Shown one piece after another: positions 1-8,462 of a stretch of 64,000 bases of DNA. Every line of letters starts with the position of its first letter. Within the stretch, counting starts at the first letter, position 1. The position numbers were made by a program, and so were the translations under genes. Origin of the DNA: Bacteroides propionicifaciens DSM 19291 = JCM 14649 (GTDB taxonomy: Bacteria > Bacteroidota > Bacteroidia > Bacteroidales > Bacteroidaceae); NCBI RefSeq assembly GCF_000375405.1, contig NZ_AQWS01000005.1:1-64000 (forward strand), given 5' to 3'. The notes beneath the pieces were generated by a model. It worked only from the letters and a program-made list of their open reading frames with translations. It did not search any database and was not told the origin of the DNA.

Positions 1-287
1 AGTATCCTGTAGAAATCAGAAAAGTCATCTATACAACTAACTTAATCGAAAATCTTAATGGCAAGATTAGAAAGTACACCAAGAACAAATTATCGTTCCC
101 AACCGATGATTCTGTGATGAAATCAGTATATTTAGCCGTTAGAGAGGCCACAAAGAAGTGGTCAATGCCTATCAGGGACTGGGGCATAATTTTAAATCAG
201 TTCCTAATTATTTACAAAGAAAGGGTCAGGCTATAACAATAACCCAACCCAAGCTTAATTTACTTACACACTTCCTGAGACAGTGTC
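1..287 (+). mobile_element. Right end of an IS256-family insertion sequence (truncated by window edge)
   Basis: The window opens inside a transposase reading frame of IS256 (mutator-like DDE) type, and the element's right end must lie a short way past its stop codon at 236. I place the end tentatively near the segment 271-287, which looks like a terminal inverted repeat, but the left end is outside the window so the repeat and any target duplication cannot be confirmed. The boundary is therefore inferred, while the transposase identity is seen in the translation. Confidence 0.5.
3..236 (+). CDS. IS256-family transposase, C-terminal fragment
   Basis: An open frame enters from the window's left edge and ends with TAA at 234-236, giving 77 residues. 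The translation contains the hallmark C-terminal block of IS256/mutator transposases, a [19 protein letters not shown] stretch followed by a basic region and a tryptophan-containing tail ([10 protein letters not shown]). This segment follows the catalytic Glu of the DDE triad in the family. The catalytic residues and start lie outside the window, so activity cannot be judged. The reading frame is intact as far as it is visible. Confidence 0.85.
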   Translation, partial: YPVEIRKVIYTTNLIENLNGKIRKYTKNKLSFPTDDSVMKSVYLAVREATKKWSMPIRDWGIILNQFLIIYKERVRL

Positions 288-366
288 ACATAATATTACA
301 GAAATCACTATTTCGACCATTCGTGGCGAAAACTATAAAATTGATTTGAAAGAAATTAAATACTAA
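288..366 (+). pseudogene. Possible 3' remnant of a gene interrupted by the insertion sequence
   Basis: Directly after the inferred end of the insertion sequence, an open frame without its own start codon runs to TAA at 364-366. It encodes about 25 residues (NITEITISTIRGENYKIDLK and a few more), a protein-like composition followed at once by a strong terminator hairpin. This fits the severed 3' end of a gene. It is too short for family assignment, and a chance open frame is possible. Confidence 0.3.
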
Positions 367-392
367 TATTAGTACTTAGTTTACCTATCAAG

Positions 393-428
393 AAAGGTCA
401 TAAGAATTTACATTCTTATGACCTTTTT
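393..428 (+). terminator. Intrinsic terminator hairpin
   Basis: A perfect 15-bp stem (393-407 with 412-426) closes a 4-base loop and is followed by T residues. It lies just downstream of the transposase fragment and the putative gene remnant, and would end transcription on the plus strand. Confidence 0.75.
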
Positions 429-510
429 GCTTGCGCTTTATGAGCTTACTTCAATCGTCTAGATGAGTTCAGACCTAGTATATTTGCTGAACCAGACAGC
501 TTGAAAAACG

Positions 511-542
511 AAGCGGGTGTGCCAATTATGACACACCCGCTT
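511..542 (-). terminator. Terminator of nifJ
   Basis: An 11-bp GC-rich perfect stem (511-521 with 532-542) with a 10-base loop sits 31 bases beyond the nifJ stop codon. On the minus strand it is followed by a CGTTTTTC tract. It is the likely end of the ATPase-nifJ transcript. Confidence 0.8.
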
Positions 543-572
543 ATCTTATATGTTTTGAGTAATATTCTTTAA

Positions 573-3500
573 TTACTCAGCAGCAGCTTCTTCAGTTCCC
601 CATGATTGGTTGGCTAAGCGAGCATAGTTATTGTATCTCCATTTAGCATTATCTTGAGCAGCAGCAAATAATTCTTCTGCTTCGTTAGGATATTGCTTTT
701 TAACAGATAAGTAACGTACTTCTCCCATTAGGAAATCATGGAATTTATCCCATTGTGGTTCTTTTGAATCAAGGATAAATGGATTCTTACCTTCAGCTTC
801 TAACTGTGGATTGTATCTCCATAGGTGCCAGTATCCACACTCAACAGCTCTGTCTTGTTCTTCTTGAGTTTTACCCATACCAGCTTTTAGGCCGTGGCTA
901 ATACAAGGAGAATAAGCAATGATAAGTGATGGTCCTGGATAAGCTTCAGCCTCACGAATAGCTCTAAGTGTTTGAGCTTGGTTTGCACCAATTGCAATTT
1001 GAGCAACGTATACATAACCGTAAGTTGTAGCCATCATACCAAGGTCTTTCTTACGAACTCTCTTACCAGATGCAGCAAATTTAGCAATAGCGCCTAGTGG
1101 TGTTGCTTTTGAAGACTGACCACCAGTGTTAGAGTAAACCTCTGTATCAAGTACCATGATGTTGATATCTTTACCACTTGCAATAACGTGGTCAAGTCCA
1201 CCAAAACCAATATCATACGATGCACCGTCACCACCAATAATCCAGTGTGAACGTTTGATGATATATTGTTTTAGAGCAAGAATATCTTTGCAAATCAGAC
1301 ATCCACAAGCTTCAGCTTTAGGAACGATTTGTTCGTATAGTTCTTTAGTTTTATCTGCTACCTCTTTGTTTTCAATCCACTCATTGAATAGACCTTTGAG
1401 TTCGTCAGAACAGTCGTTGCAATCTGCAGCTTTAACCATCAAATCTTGAAGGCGTTCGCGCATTTTAGAGTTTGCAAGTTCCATACCGAAACCAAATTCA
1501 CAGAAATCTTCAAATAGTGAGTTAGCCCATGCTGGACCTCTTCCTTGATCATTTGTTGTATATGGTGTAGAAGGAACAGAACCAGAGTAAATTGAAGAAC
1601 AACCTGTAGCATTAGCTACCATTTGGCGATCACCAAACAGTTGAGTCAATAGTTTTACATATGGAGTTTCTCCACAACCAGAACAAGCACCAGAGAACTC
1701 AAATAATGGAGTTGCGAACTGAGAGTTTTTAACATTAGAGCTAACATCAACTAGGTGTTGTTTAGTTTTAACATTATCAACACAGTAATCCCAGTTTGGA
1801 ACTTGGTTTAGTTGAGATTCTAATGGTTTCATCACAAGAGCTTTACCACCCTTACGAGGATTACCTGGACAAACATCAGCACAGTTGCTACAGCCTAAGC
1901 AGTCTAACGCATCTACTTGGATACGGAATGTCATGCCTGCAAATTGTTTACCAACTGCTTTAAGGGATGGGAATTCTGCACCTTTTTGCTCTTCTTCATC
2001 CAATAGGAATGGACGGATTGAAGCGTGAGGACAAACATAAGCACACTTGTTACATTGGATACAGTTTTCTGGATTCCATTCTGGAACAAATGCAGCTACA
2101 CCACGTTTTTCGTAAGCAGCAGTACCTTGTTGCCATGTACCATCTTCAATACCTTTGAAAGTAGAAACTGGTAATAAGTCACCATCTTGTGCGTTAATCG
2201 GACGAACAACTTCGTTGATAAATGCAGGATCGTTATTTGTTTCAGCAGCTTCATCAGGAAGATTAGCCCATGAAGGATCTACAGGAAGTACTTCGTATTC
2301 ACCTCCACGATCAACAGCAGCATAGTTTTTGTTTACAATGTCTTCACCTTTTAATCCGTAAGATTTCACGATGAATTTCTTCATCTGCTCTACAGCTAAA
2401 TCAACAGGGATAACATTAGTAATACGGAAGAATGCTGATTGCAAGATTGTATTTGTACGGTTACCTAGACCAATTTCTTGAGCAATTTTAGTTGCATTGA
2501 TATAGTAAACAGTAATATTACGCTTAGCGAATAAGCGTTTAATCTTATTTGGTAAGTGTTTTACTAGTTCTTCTCCACTCCAAATTGTATTCAATAGGAA
2601 TGTTCCGTTTTGTTTTAAACCTTTAGTAACATCATACATTCTTAGATAAGCCTGTACGTGACAAGCCACAAAGTTTGGTGTATTTACTAAATAAGTTGAA
2701 CGGATTGGTTCGTTACCAAAACGAAGGTGAGAACAAGTGAAACCACCTGATTTTTTAGAGTCATAAGAGAAATAAGCTTGACAGTGTTTATTGGTGTTGT
2801 CACCAATGATTTTCACTGAGTTCTTATTAGCACCTACAGTACCATCAGCACCTAAACCATAAAATTTAGCTTCGTAGATACTGTCACCACCCAATGCGAT
2901 TTCTTCTTCTTGTGGAAGAGATGTAAATGTAACGTCATCAACTATACCAATAGTAAATTGATTTTTAGGCATTGGCAATGCCAAGTTATCATATACAGCA
3001 AGGATTTGTGCTGGAGTAGTGTCTTTAGATGAAAGACCGTAGCGTCCACCAACGATAACAGGAGCATTATCTTTGCCGTAGAAACAGTCTTTAACGTCAA
3101 GATATAATGGTTCGCCTGTAGCACCTGGTTCTTTAGTTCTATCAAGAACAGCGATTCTCTTCACTGTTTTTGGAACTGCAGAAAGGAAGTGTTTAGCTGA
3201 GAAAGGACGGTATAAGTGTACTGCAACTAGACCTACTTTTTCGCCTTGAGCGTTTAGATGGTCAATAGTTTCACGGATAGCTTCTGTAACAGAACCCATC
3301 GCAATAATTACGCGATCAGCATCTTCAGCACCATAGTAGTTGAACAAGCCATATTTACGACCAGTAATAGCCGTTAGTTTGTCCATGTAATCTTCTACAA
3401 TAGCAGGAACTGCATCGTAGAAACTATTAGCTGCTTCTCTGTGTTGGAAGTAAACGTCTGGGTTTTCAGCCATACCACGAGCTACTGGAGCGTGTGGGTT

Positions 3501-4130
3501 AAGAGCTCTTTCACGGAACTCTTTTAGAGCATCTTGATCGATAAGATCAGCAAGATCTTCGTTTTCAAGAGATTCTATTTTTTGGATCTCGTGAGAAGTA
3601 CGGAAACCGTCAAAGATATTCATAAATGGAACTCTAGAAGTAAGAGTAGCCAAGTGAGATATCGCAGCCATATCCATAACTTCTTGTACAGAACCCTGAA
3701 CTAGCATTGCAAAGCCTGTTTGACGAGCAGCCATAACGTCTTGGTGGTCACCAAAGATAGATAGGGCTTGTGTTGCTAATGCACGTGCCGATACATGGAA
3801 CACGCAAGGTAGCAGCTCACCAGAAATCTTATACATGTTAGGAATCATCAATAATAATCCCTGAGATGCAGTATAAGTTGTTGATAAAGCACCTGCTTGT
3901 AATGAACCGTGAAGTGCACCTGCAGCTCCACCTTCTGATTGCATTTCTTGTACTAGAACTGTCTCTCCGAAGATGTTTTTGCGACCTGCAGCCGCCCATT
4001 CATCTACATATTCAGCCATAGTTGAAGAAGGAGTAATGGGGTAAATCGAAGCTACCTCAGTGAACATATATGAAATATGCGCAGCAGCTTGATTCCCATC
4101 ACAAGTAATGAATTTCTTCTGTTTAGTCAT
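573..4130 (-). CDS. nifJ: Pyruvate:ferredoxin (flavodoxin) oxidoreductase
   Basis: This cytosolic single-chain 1185-residue enzyme oxidatively decarboxylates pyruvate to acetyl-CoA and CO2 and passes electrons to ferredoxin. The N-terminal pyruvate-binding domain carries the conserved YPITPSS motif. Two ferredoxin-like [4Fe-4S] sites are visible, CIQCNKCAYVCP (about residue 689) and CLGCSNCADVCP (about 742). The cluster-binding CSGCGETPY (about 813) and the thiamine-diphosphate region GDGASYDIGFGG to NTGGQSS (about 965-1000) follow. Length matches the family. The ATG at 4130 is chosen because the open frame can extend to 4202 but only then adds a hydrophobic non-homologous leader that overlaps the upstream gene. 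The upstream AAA ATPase ends 28 bases away, so the two may be cotranscribed; no clear own promoter was found. Confidence 0.97.
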   Translation of the reverse strand: MTKQKKFITCDGNQAAAHISYMFTEVASIYPITPSSTMAEYVDEWAAAGRKNIFGETVLVQEMQSEGGAAGALHGSLQAGALSTTYTASQGLLLMIPNMYKISGELLPCVFHVSARALATQALSIFGDHQDVMAARQTGFAMLVQGSVQEVMDMAAISHLATLTSRVPFMNIFDGFRTSHEIQKIESLENEDLADLIDQDALKEFRERALNPHAPVARGMAENPDVYFQHREAANSFYDAVPAIVEDYMDKLTAITGRKYGLFNYYGAEDADRVIIAMGSVTEAIRETIDHLNAQGEKVGLVAVHLYRPFSAKHFLSAVPKTVKRIAVLDRTKEPGATGEPLYLDVKDCFYGKDNAPVIVGGRYGLSSKDTTPAQILAVYDNLALPMPKNQFTIGIVDDVTFTSLPQEEEIALGGDSIYEAKFYGLGADGTVGANKNSVKIIGDNTNKHCQAYFSYDSKKSGGFTCSHLRFGNEPIRSTYLVNTPNFVACHVQAYLRMYDVTKGLKQNGTFLLNTIWSGEELVKHLPNKIKRLFAKRNITVYYINATKIAQEIGLGNRTNTILQSAFFRITNVIPVDLAVEQMKKFIVKSYGLKGEDIVNKNYAAVDRGGEYEVLPVDPSWANLPDEAAETNNDPAFINEVVRPINAQDGDLLPVSTFKGIEDGTWQQGTAAYEKRGVAAFVPEWNPENCIQCNKCAYVCPHASIRPFLLDEEEQKGAEFPSLKAVGKQFAGMTFRIQVDALDCLGCSNCADVCPGNPRKGGKALVMKPLESQLNQVPNWDYCVDNVKTKQHLVDVSSNVKNSQFATPLFEFSGACSGCGETPYVKLLTQLFGDRQMVANATGCSSIYSGSVPSTPYTTNDQGRGPAWANSLFEDFCEFGFGMELANSKMRERLQDLMVKAADCNDCSDELKGLFNEWIENKEVADKTKELYEQIVPKAEACGCLICKDILALKQYIIKRSHWIIGGDGASYDIGFGGLDHVIASGKDINIMVLDTEVYSNTGGQSSKATPLGAIAKFAASGKRVRKKDLGMMATTYGYVYVAQIAIGANQAQTLRAIREAEAYPGPSLIIAYSPCISHGLKAGMGKTQEEQDRAVECGYWHLWRYNPQLEAEGKNPFILDSKEPQWDKFHDFLMGEVRYLSVKKQYPNEAEELFAAAQDNAKWRYNNYARLANQSWGTEEAAAE

Positions 4131-4158
4131 AACTAATATAATTAAGTAAAAAATTGAG

Positions 4159-5337
4159 TTAATACAAAAAACCAAATAGCCACAACGGAATCTGGTTTTC
4201 ATGACCCAACTCTAAATTATGTATTGCATACGTAATCTCTGAGTTGATTTTGGTCGTTTGCTTTTCAGCACATATCTTAAATGTAGATTTTTCATCTATC
4301 AAGTATGATTTCTGTCTTGTAGATTGATTAACAAGATGATCTTTCCAAACACAATTTACAAAAAATGTCTCAATAATATCTTGTTCATCCACCTTTATAG
4401 GATAAATAGAATACATAAGACTCGTATTGTGCATCATAACTTTTGATGGTTTTTTAGGAAATGTCTCTCCTAAGGGATAGATCAAATTGACCAATCTAGC
4501 GTCGGCAAGGTACTTAATATAATTCATAACAGTAGCCCGAGATGTATCAATAGTTTTGGCCAGTTGACTCACATTTGGTGCTTTTGGCCCGTCAACAGCT
4601 AAAGCATATAACAGCTGTTTGATTTTTGATAAATATTTGAGTTCTATCTGTTTGATAAGTAAAATGTCGACCTCTATCATCATATTCATGGTCTTTAATA
4701 AGTTTTCAGAGAAGTTTCGTTTCTCAAGAAAAAAAGGATAAAAACCGTGATGAATATAGTCTTGTAAATATCTTAGTGGTTGTACTTTGGATAGTATTGT
4801 TTTGCTTATTTCTACATGGGAAGTCAGGATGTCTTTTAAGCTTAATGCCTGAAAACTCATTCCTGTTTGGTAGTTGAGGAATTCTCTAAAAGAAAATCCC
4901 CTTAAATTATAGCTCTTAACGATATTATTCAGCTCAGGATTTTCAGCTTTAAGGCGCATTACTGAGGAGCCCGTAAATACAATTTTAAGTTCGGGGAAAT
5001 TGTCGTAACAAAACTTCAACTCCTTGCTCCAGTCTTCGTATTTGAAGACTTGGTCAATGAGTAATACTTTTCCACCTTGGGCGATGAATTCTTGAACGAA
5101 TTCTTGGAGTCCATGGGTTGAAAAATAGAAGTTATTCATATTGATATACAGACATGACCTATCAGAGCCAAACTTCTCGTTGGCATATTGTAATAAAAAA
5201 GAAGTTTTACCCACTCCTCGAGTCCCTTTAATACCAATTAGGCGATCTTGCCAATTGATCTCATCCATAAGGTCTCTGCGGATGGGCGCATTGTTGTGCT
5301 CTATTAGATAGGTGTGTGTGCGATAGAATGATTCCAT
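4159..5337 (-). CDS. AAA family ATPase with DUF4143-type C-terminus
   Basis: The 392-residue protein belongs to the large family of prokaryotic AAA_14 plus DUF4143 ATPases of unknown cellular role. A P-loop GIKGTRGVGKTS lies near residue 37-48 and a Walker B-like LLIDQ near 93. A helix-turn-helix-like segment (NVSQLAKTIDTSRATVMNYI) precedes the C-terminal part. A TTG codon at 5391 would extend the frame, but a Bacteroidota promoter at 5362-5392 places transcription start near 5355, which makes ATG 5337 the real start. It sits directly upstream of nifJ, which may be coincidence because such ATPases are scattered and mobile. No partner toxin or nuclease is nearby. Confidence 0.85.
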   Translation of the reverse strand: MESFYRTHTYLIEHNNAPIRRDLMDEINWQDRLIGIKGTRGVGKTSFLLQYANEKFGSDRSCLYINMNNFYFSTHGLQEFVQEFIAQGGKVLLIDQVFKYEDWSKELKFCYDNFPELKIVFTGSSVMRLKAENPELNNIVKSYNLRGFSFREFLNYQTGMSFQALSLKDILTSHVEISKTILSKVQPLRYLQDYIHHGFYPFFLEKRNFSENLLKTMNMMIEVDILLIKQIELKYLSKIKQLLYALAVDGPKAPNVSQLAKTIDTSRATVMNYIKYLADARLVNLIYPLGETFPKKPSKVMMHNTSLMYSIYPIKVDEQDIIETFFVNCVWKDHLVNQSTRQKSYLIDEKSTFKICAEKQTTKINSEITYAIHNLELGHENQIPLWLFGFLY

Positions 5338-5361
5338 GCCATGTGTGTATTTACGTACAAG

Positions 5362-5392
5362 CAAATATACTTTAATTTTTATATATTGCAAA
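5362..5392 (-). promoter_or_regulatory. Promoter of the AAA ATPase gene
   Basis: On the minus strand a TTTG (5389-5392) and a TATATTTG (5362-5369) are separated by 19 bases, the expected -33/-7 arrangement of Bacteroidota primary sigma promoters. It lies 25 bases upstream of ATG 5337 and rules out the longer TTG start. Confidence 0.7.
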
Positions 5393-5580
5393 GTGGGGTT
5401 AGCAAAATTATAAGATTTAACTCAGATTGTTTTGGGCTTAAAAATAGGTTTGTAAACATATCAGAAGAGTTACTGGAACTGCTGGGCGTCCTTCTTTAAT
5501 TAATTGTTCGAAATCAGATGAGTATGTAGGTGCTGAGTTTATTTATAATCAGCATTATGGCTTAGTTGAACGATCCTTTG

Positions 5581-5632
5581 GTTTGTTTGCTCTGACCTAC
5601 TCGCAGGGGTTAAACCACCCTTTGGTTTTTCA
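5581..5632 (-). repeat. Possible diverged copy of an intergenic repeat
   Basis: Read on the minus strand, the segment includes AGTAGGTCAGAGCAA (5587-5601), which matches 14 of 15 bases of 50870-50884. Two CCTTTGGTTT words flank it on the plus strand, as similar words do near 50.89 kb. The match is short, so this copy is the weakest of the three proposed. Confidence 0.3.
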
Positions 5633-5706
5633 TTGCCTAGTATATTCAAAAAGCTTCTATTTATTAAATTATCATTCCCACAGGATTGAGTTTGTTGTAA
5701 AGTCTA

Positions 5707-5714
5707 TACCTTTG
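5707..5714 (+). promoter_or_regulatory. -7 promoter element of the ATP-grasp-like gene
   Basis: TACCTTTG fits TAnnTTTG and lies only 11 bases before ATG 5726, so the predicted transcript has a leader of about five bases. A TTG about 18 bases upstream may serve as the -33 element. Confidence 0.55.
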
Positions 5715-5725
5715 TAATCTTAATT

Positions 5726-6907
5726 ATGCAAAGACTCTATTACTTCAATCCCGATACTGATTTGGCTCTTGCCAATAATGATCCAAATTTTATGTCACCA
5801 CAAGCCATTCGGTGGTTGGCTAAAGACTTGGCTTTGCTCCCTATTTGGTATGCTCAAAGAGGTTCAGTCGTCTTAGTGGACCAAAGTGTAGATAAAATTT
5901 ATCTTGATTATCTAAAGAGTATATTTGATTTAGACGTTCACTTATTGCTTGAATCGGAGATTATCTCGGATAAGCTTGACCTTCAGCTTTATCCTTGGGG
6001 GTGGAACTTAGCTGTAAGACGAAAATTTGAGCGTTTAGGCTTTCCTGAGGCTAAGATAAAATCTGTCGATCAGATTGACATGATAAGAAATCTTAGCAGC
6101 AGGGTTTGGATGAAATCCTTGCTAAATGCTTTACCTCACAATTCATCGTTTTGTGGGCAGTCCCAAGTCTTAATAAGTCTAGACGATCTATTAAGCTTAG
6201 CTATAGATTTAGATCGGTTTTTGCTTAAAGCGCCATTCTCAGGGAGTGGGCGAGGATTGAAATGGTGTCGCTATGGGTTGGATAAAGCTTCCCTTAGTTG
6301 GTTTGATAACACAATTAAGCAACAGAAATCCGTCATCGCAGAGCCTATCTATGAGCGTGTTGAAGACTTCGCCATGGAATTTGAACTTGTTGATTCGACT
6401 CAAATCAGCTTTATAGGGTACTCCTATTTTAAAACAACCGATAACGGTGTTTACTTGGGCAATCACTTGCTGAGTGATGATGAGTTTCGTTTACGCATTG
6501 AACGTGAATATTTTGAAGATGGATTTTTATTCTCAGTTCGTCAGCAACTCATGAAAGTCTTGCTTGCTCATTACGGACAAGGTTATCGTGGAGTTTTAGG
6601 CGTAGATATGATGGTCTGTAAGGCAACGGATGAATCTTTTAAACTTCATCCGTGTGTTGAGGTTAATCTGCGAATGAATATGGGTGTTGTAGCACGGTTT
6701 TTCTATGAACGCTTTGTGCGTGAGGGTAAACAAGGACGTTTTGCTGTGGACTTTAGTAAGACCCAAGGCGAGACTTTGGCTATGCACATTGAAAGGCAAA
6801 ATAAATACCCTCTTGTTTTAGAAAAGGGTAAAATTATATCGGGTTATCTTTCGCTTTCAGCAGTTACTTCAGAGTCGCAATGTCAAGCGTGGGTGATAGT
6901 TGAATAG
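5726..6907 (+). CDS. Divergent ATP-grasp-like protein of unknown substrate
   Basis: The 393-residue protein has no name I recognise but shows ATP-grasp character. LLKAPFSGSGRG (166-177) looks like the nucleotide-binding lysine and glycine-rich loop, AEPIYERVEDFAMEFEL (205-221) carries the adenine/ribose-side acids, and LGVDMMV plus EVNLRMNMG (D294, E312, N314) resemble the metal-ligand strand. Such proteins usually ligate a carboxylate to an amine or thiol through an acyl-phosphate. The N-terminus (YYFNPDTDLALANNDP) is distinctive and fixes the start at 5726. There is no signal peptide, so it is probably cytosolic. Its last 44 bases overlap the 3' end of the convergent GH10-like gene. The fold assignment is inference from motifs. 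Confidence 0.7.
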   Translation: MQRLYYFNPDTDLALANNDPNFMSPQAIRWLAKDLALLPIWYAQRGSVVLVDQSVDKIYLDYLKSIFDLDVHLLLESEIISDKLDLQLYPWGWNLAVRRKFERLGFPEAKIKSVDQIDMIRNLSSRVWMKSLLNALPHNSSFCGQSQVLISLDDLLSLAIDLDRFLLKAPFSGSGRGLKWCRYGLDKASLSWFDNTIKQQKSVIAEPIYERVEDFAMEFELVDSTQISFIGYSYFKTTDNGVYLGNHLLSDDEFRLRIEREYFEDGFLFSVRQQLMKVLLAHYGQGYRGVLGVDMMVCKATDESFKLHPCVEVNLRMNMGVVARFFYERFVREGKQGRFAVDFSKTQGETLAMHIERQNKYPLVLEKGKIISGYLSLSAVTSESQCQAWVIVE

Positions 6908-8345
6908 CCTGACTTTCGTTACCAAACCTGTCGATTGTGGAGACTGCAAAATAGCTGTATTTAAGCATAGGGTTGGCTGGAGTATAAATATACTGAACTC
7001 CTTTGACATAGATATCCAAAATATTTTCGGGTTTACTGGTGTCTACAGGAAAACTATCTGACTTATAAACAACAAAACTAACCTCTTCGTCCTCTTGGCT
7101 ATTAATTTCCCAGTTAAGTAATGCAGAGTCATCGGTTATTTTGAGTGTTAGGTTCTGTGGCATTTGAGGAGTCGTTTGGTCGAGCCAGGGCATTGGGGGT
7201 ATCAATGCTGGGTATTTATAATAAATATTTTTTAGAGATGTATATACCCCTTGTGTATCGTTAACTAAGAACTCTGCTCTAAAAAACGCGTGGCCGGCAA
7301 GGTTATTCTGACGTACGAAATAAAGTTGTCTTTGAATCTCTTCCGAAGTCCAGTTTCCTTCTCGGGGGTCAAGAAAGTAGATTCCTAGGCCAGATATGAT
7401 TTGTCGTCCATTGCTTTGCTGAGCCCAGTCGAGTGCAAAAGGATAATAATTGTTTCCTCGAAAATACATCATAGGATAAACTTGATCTTGTATTCCTAAC
7501 TCCAACCACTTGAATACATCTTGGTAGACCGTTTCGTAAGCATTCCAGCCTCGAGCTGAATAACGATTGGTATCACTGTGTTTGCCAATAGGGCTACTGC
7601 TCACTTTTACCCACGGCTTGATGCTCTTCACTAAGTGGTAGGAGTGACTTAAGATTTCAGTAATATTATCTCTTCTCCATTGATCCAAAGTTCTGCCGTT
7701 ACCTAGTTTTTTAAATTCCTTTTGGTCGGGAAAGCTTTTTTGAGCTCCATCAGGGTATCTTAAATAATCAAAATGTATCCCGTCAACATCGTAATTTGAT
7801 GTGATGTCTTCGACAAGTCTACCTAAATAGTCTTTTGCCGTAGGGCTGGCAGGGTTAATGTACCACCCTCCTTTAAATTTAATGAAAGTTTTAGGCTCTT
7901 TGTGTATTGGTGAGGCCTTTCCTAGTTGTTGGTGTGTTTTAATACTTCCACTCGGTATAGCTACCAACCATGCATGGCACTCCATTCCACGCTTATGCGA
8001 TTCCTCTATAGCAAATTGGAGAGCATCATAGCCGGGATCTATATTTGTTTTACCTGTTAACGACATACTCGAAGGCTCCCACTTTGATCGATAATTAGCA
8101 TCTCCTCTACCTCTAACCTGAAATATTACTGTATTGAAGTTGGCAGCTTTAAGTATATCTAAAAGTTGAATTAGCTCTTTTTGTTGCTTTTTACGCGTTT
8201 CTGGCGAAATTGAAAGTGTTTGTGGCCAATCTAGTCTGTATGCCGTTGTAATCCATGCAGCTCTAACCTCTCGTTTGGGGTGTGTGTTGCTCTTTAGGGA
8301 TGAGCTTAGCAGTAATATGATGAGTATAAATATGTATTTCTTCAT
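6864..8345 (-). CDS. Glycoside hydrolase family 10-like (DUF187/GHL10) protein, secreted
   Basis: The 493-residue protein starts with a hydrophobic signal peptide and then REVRAAWITTAYRLDWP, the signature opening of the GHL10/DUF187 family of TIM-barrel hydrolases (YngK type). Conserved barrel segments are visible: VRGRGDA, HAWLVAI, DGIHFDYLRYPD and QVYPMMYF. The C-terminal about 90 residues (PQMPQNLTLKITDD onward) look like a fibronectin type III module. It probably acts in the periplasm or on the surface on a glycan, but the substrate is not known. A TATCTTTG element at 8370-8377 lies 25 bases upstream of the start. The 3' end overlaps the convergent 5726 gene by 44 bases with no terminator between. 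Confidence 0.85.
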   Translation of the reverse strand: MKKYIFILIILLLSSSLKSNTHPKREVRAAWITTAYRLDWPQTLSISPETRKKQQKELIQLLDILKAANFNTVIFQVRGRGDANYRSKWEPSSMSLTGKTNIDPGYDALQFAIEESHKRGMECHAWLVAIPSGSIKTHQQLGKASPIHKEPKTFIKFKGGWYINPASPTAKDYLGRLVEDITSNYDVDGIHFDYLRYPDGAQKSFPDQKEFKKLGNGRTLDQWRRDNITEILSHSYHLVKSIKPWVKVSSSPIGKHSDTNRYSARGWNAYETVYQDVFKWLELGIQDQVYPMMYFRGNNYYPFALDWAQQSNGRQIISGLGIYFLDPREGNWTSEEIQRQLYFVRQNNLAGHAFFRAEFLVNDTQGVYTSLKNIYYKYPALIPPMPWLDQTTPQMPQNLTLKITDDSALLNWEINSQEDEEVSFVVYKSDSFPVDTSKPENILDIYVKGVQYIYTPANPMLKYSYFAVSTIDRFGNESQAIQLSPTLDIATLK

Positions 8346-8369
8346 GCTTGGGGTATTTCGTAATGATTA

Positions 8370-8377
8370 CAAAGATA
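8370..8377 (-). promoter_or_regulatory. -7 promoter element of the GH10-like gene
   Basis: TATCTTTG on the minus strand matches TAnnTTTG exactly, 24 bases before the start codon. No convincing -33 element was seen. Confidence 0.5.
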
Positions 8378-8430
8378 GATAGAAATATCACTTTTAGTTG
8401 TGAATATTATAGAATATAACGTGGGCTTTG

Positions 8431-8438
8431 TATCTTTA
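8431..8438 (+). promoter_or_regulatory. -7-like promoter element before the 8463 gene
   Basis: TATCTTTA matches seven of eight TAnnTTTG positions and lies 25 bases upstream of the GTG start at 8463. Confidence 0.4.
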
Positions 8439-8462
8439 CGTAAAATGTAATAATAAAACAAA

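Larger units (their letters stand above)
5448..5717 (+). other. Start-less open frame in a 388-base gap, possible gene remnant
   Basis: The gap between the ATPase and the ATP-grasp-like gene holds a 90-codon open frame (TAA at 5715-5717) with no ATG. The translation (for example SDEYVGAEFIYNQHYGLVER) is not recognised. It overlaps the promoter of the next gene, so it is unlikely to be an active gene. It could be a decayed coding sequence or a chance frame. The region also holds the inverted repeat-like segment at 5581-5632. Confidence 0.2.

Noticed and set aside
1156-1449. Plus-strand open frame of 97 codons opposite nifJ
   Set aside because: It is a shadow of the strongly conserved nifJ frame, lies over catalytic TPP-domain codons and has no promoter or protein-like features.
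4131-4202. Longer N-terminus for nifJ starting at 4202
   Set aside because: The extra 24 residues are hydrophobic, overlap the upstream ATPase gene and precede the conserved MTKQKKFITCDGNQA start of the family.
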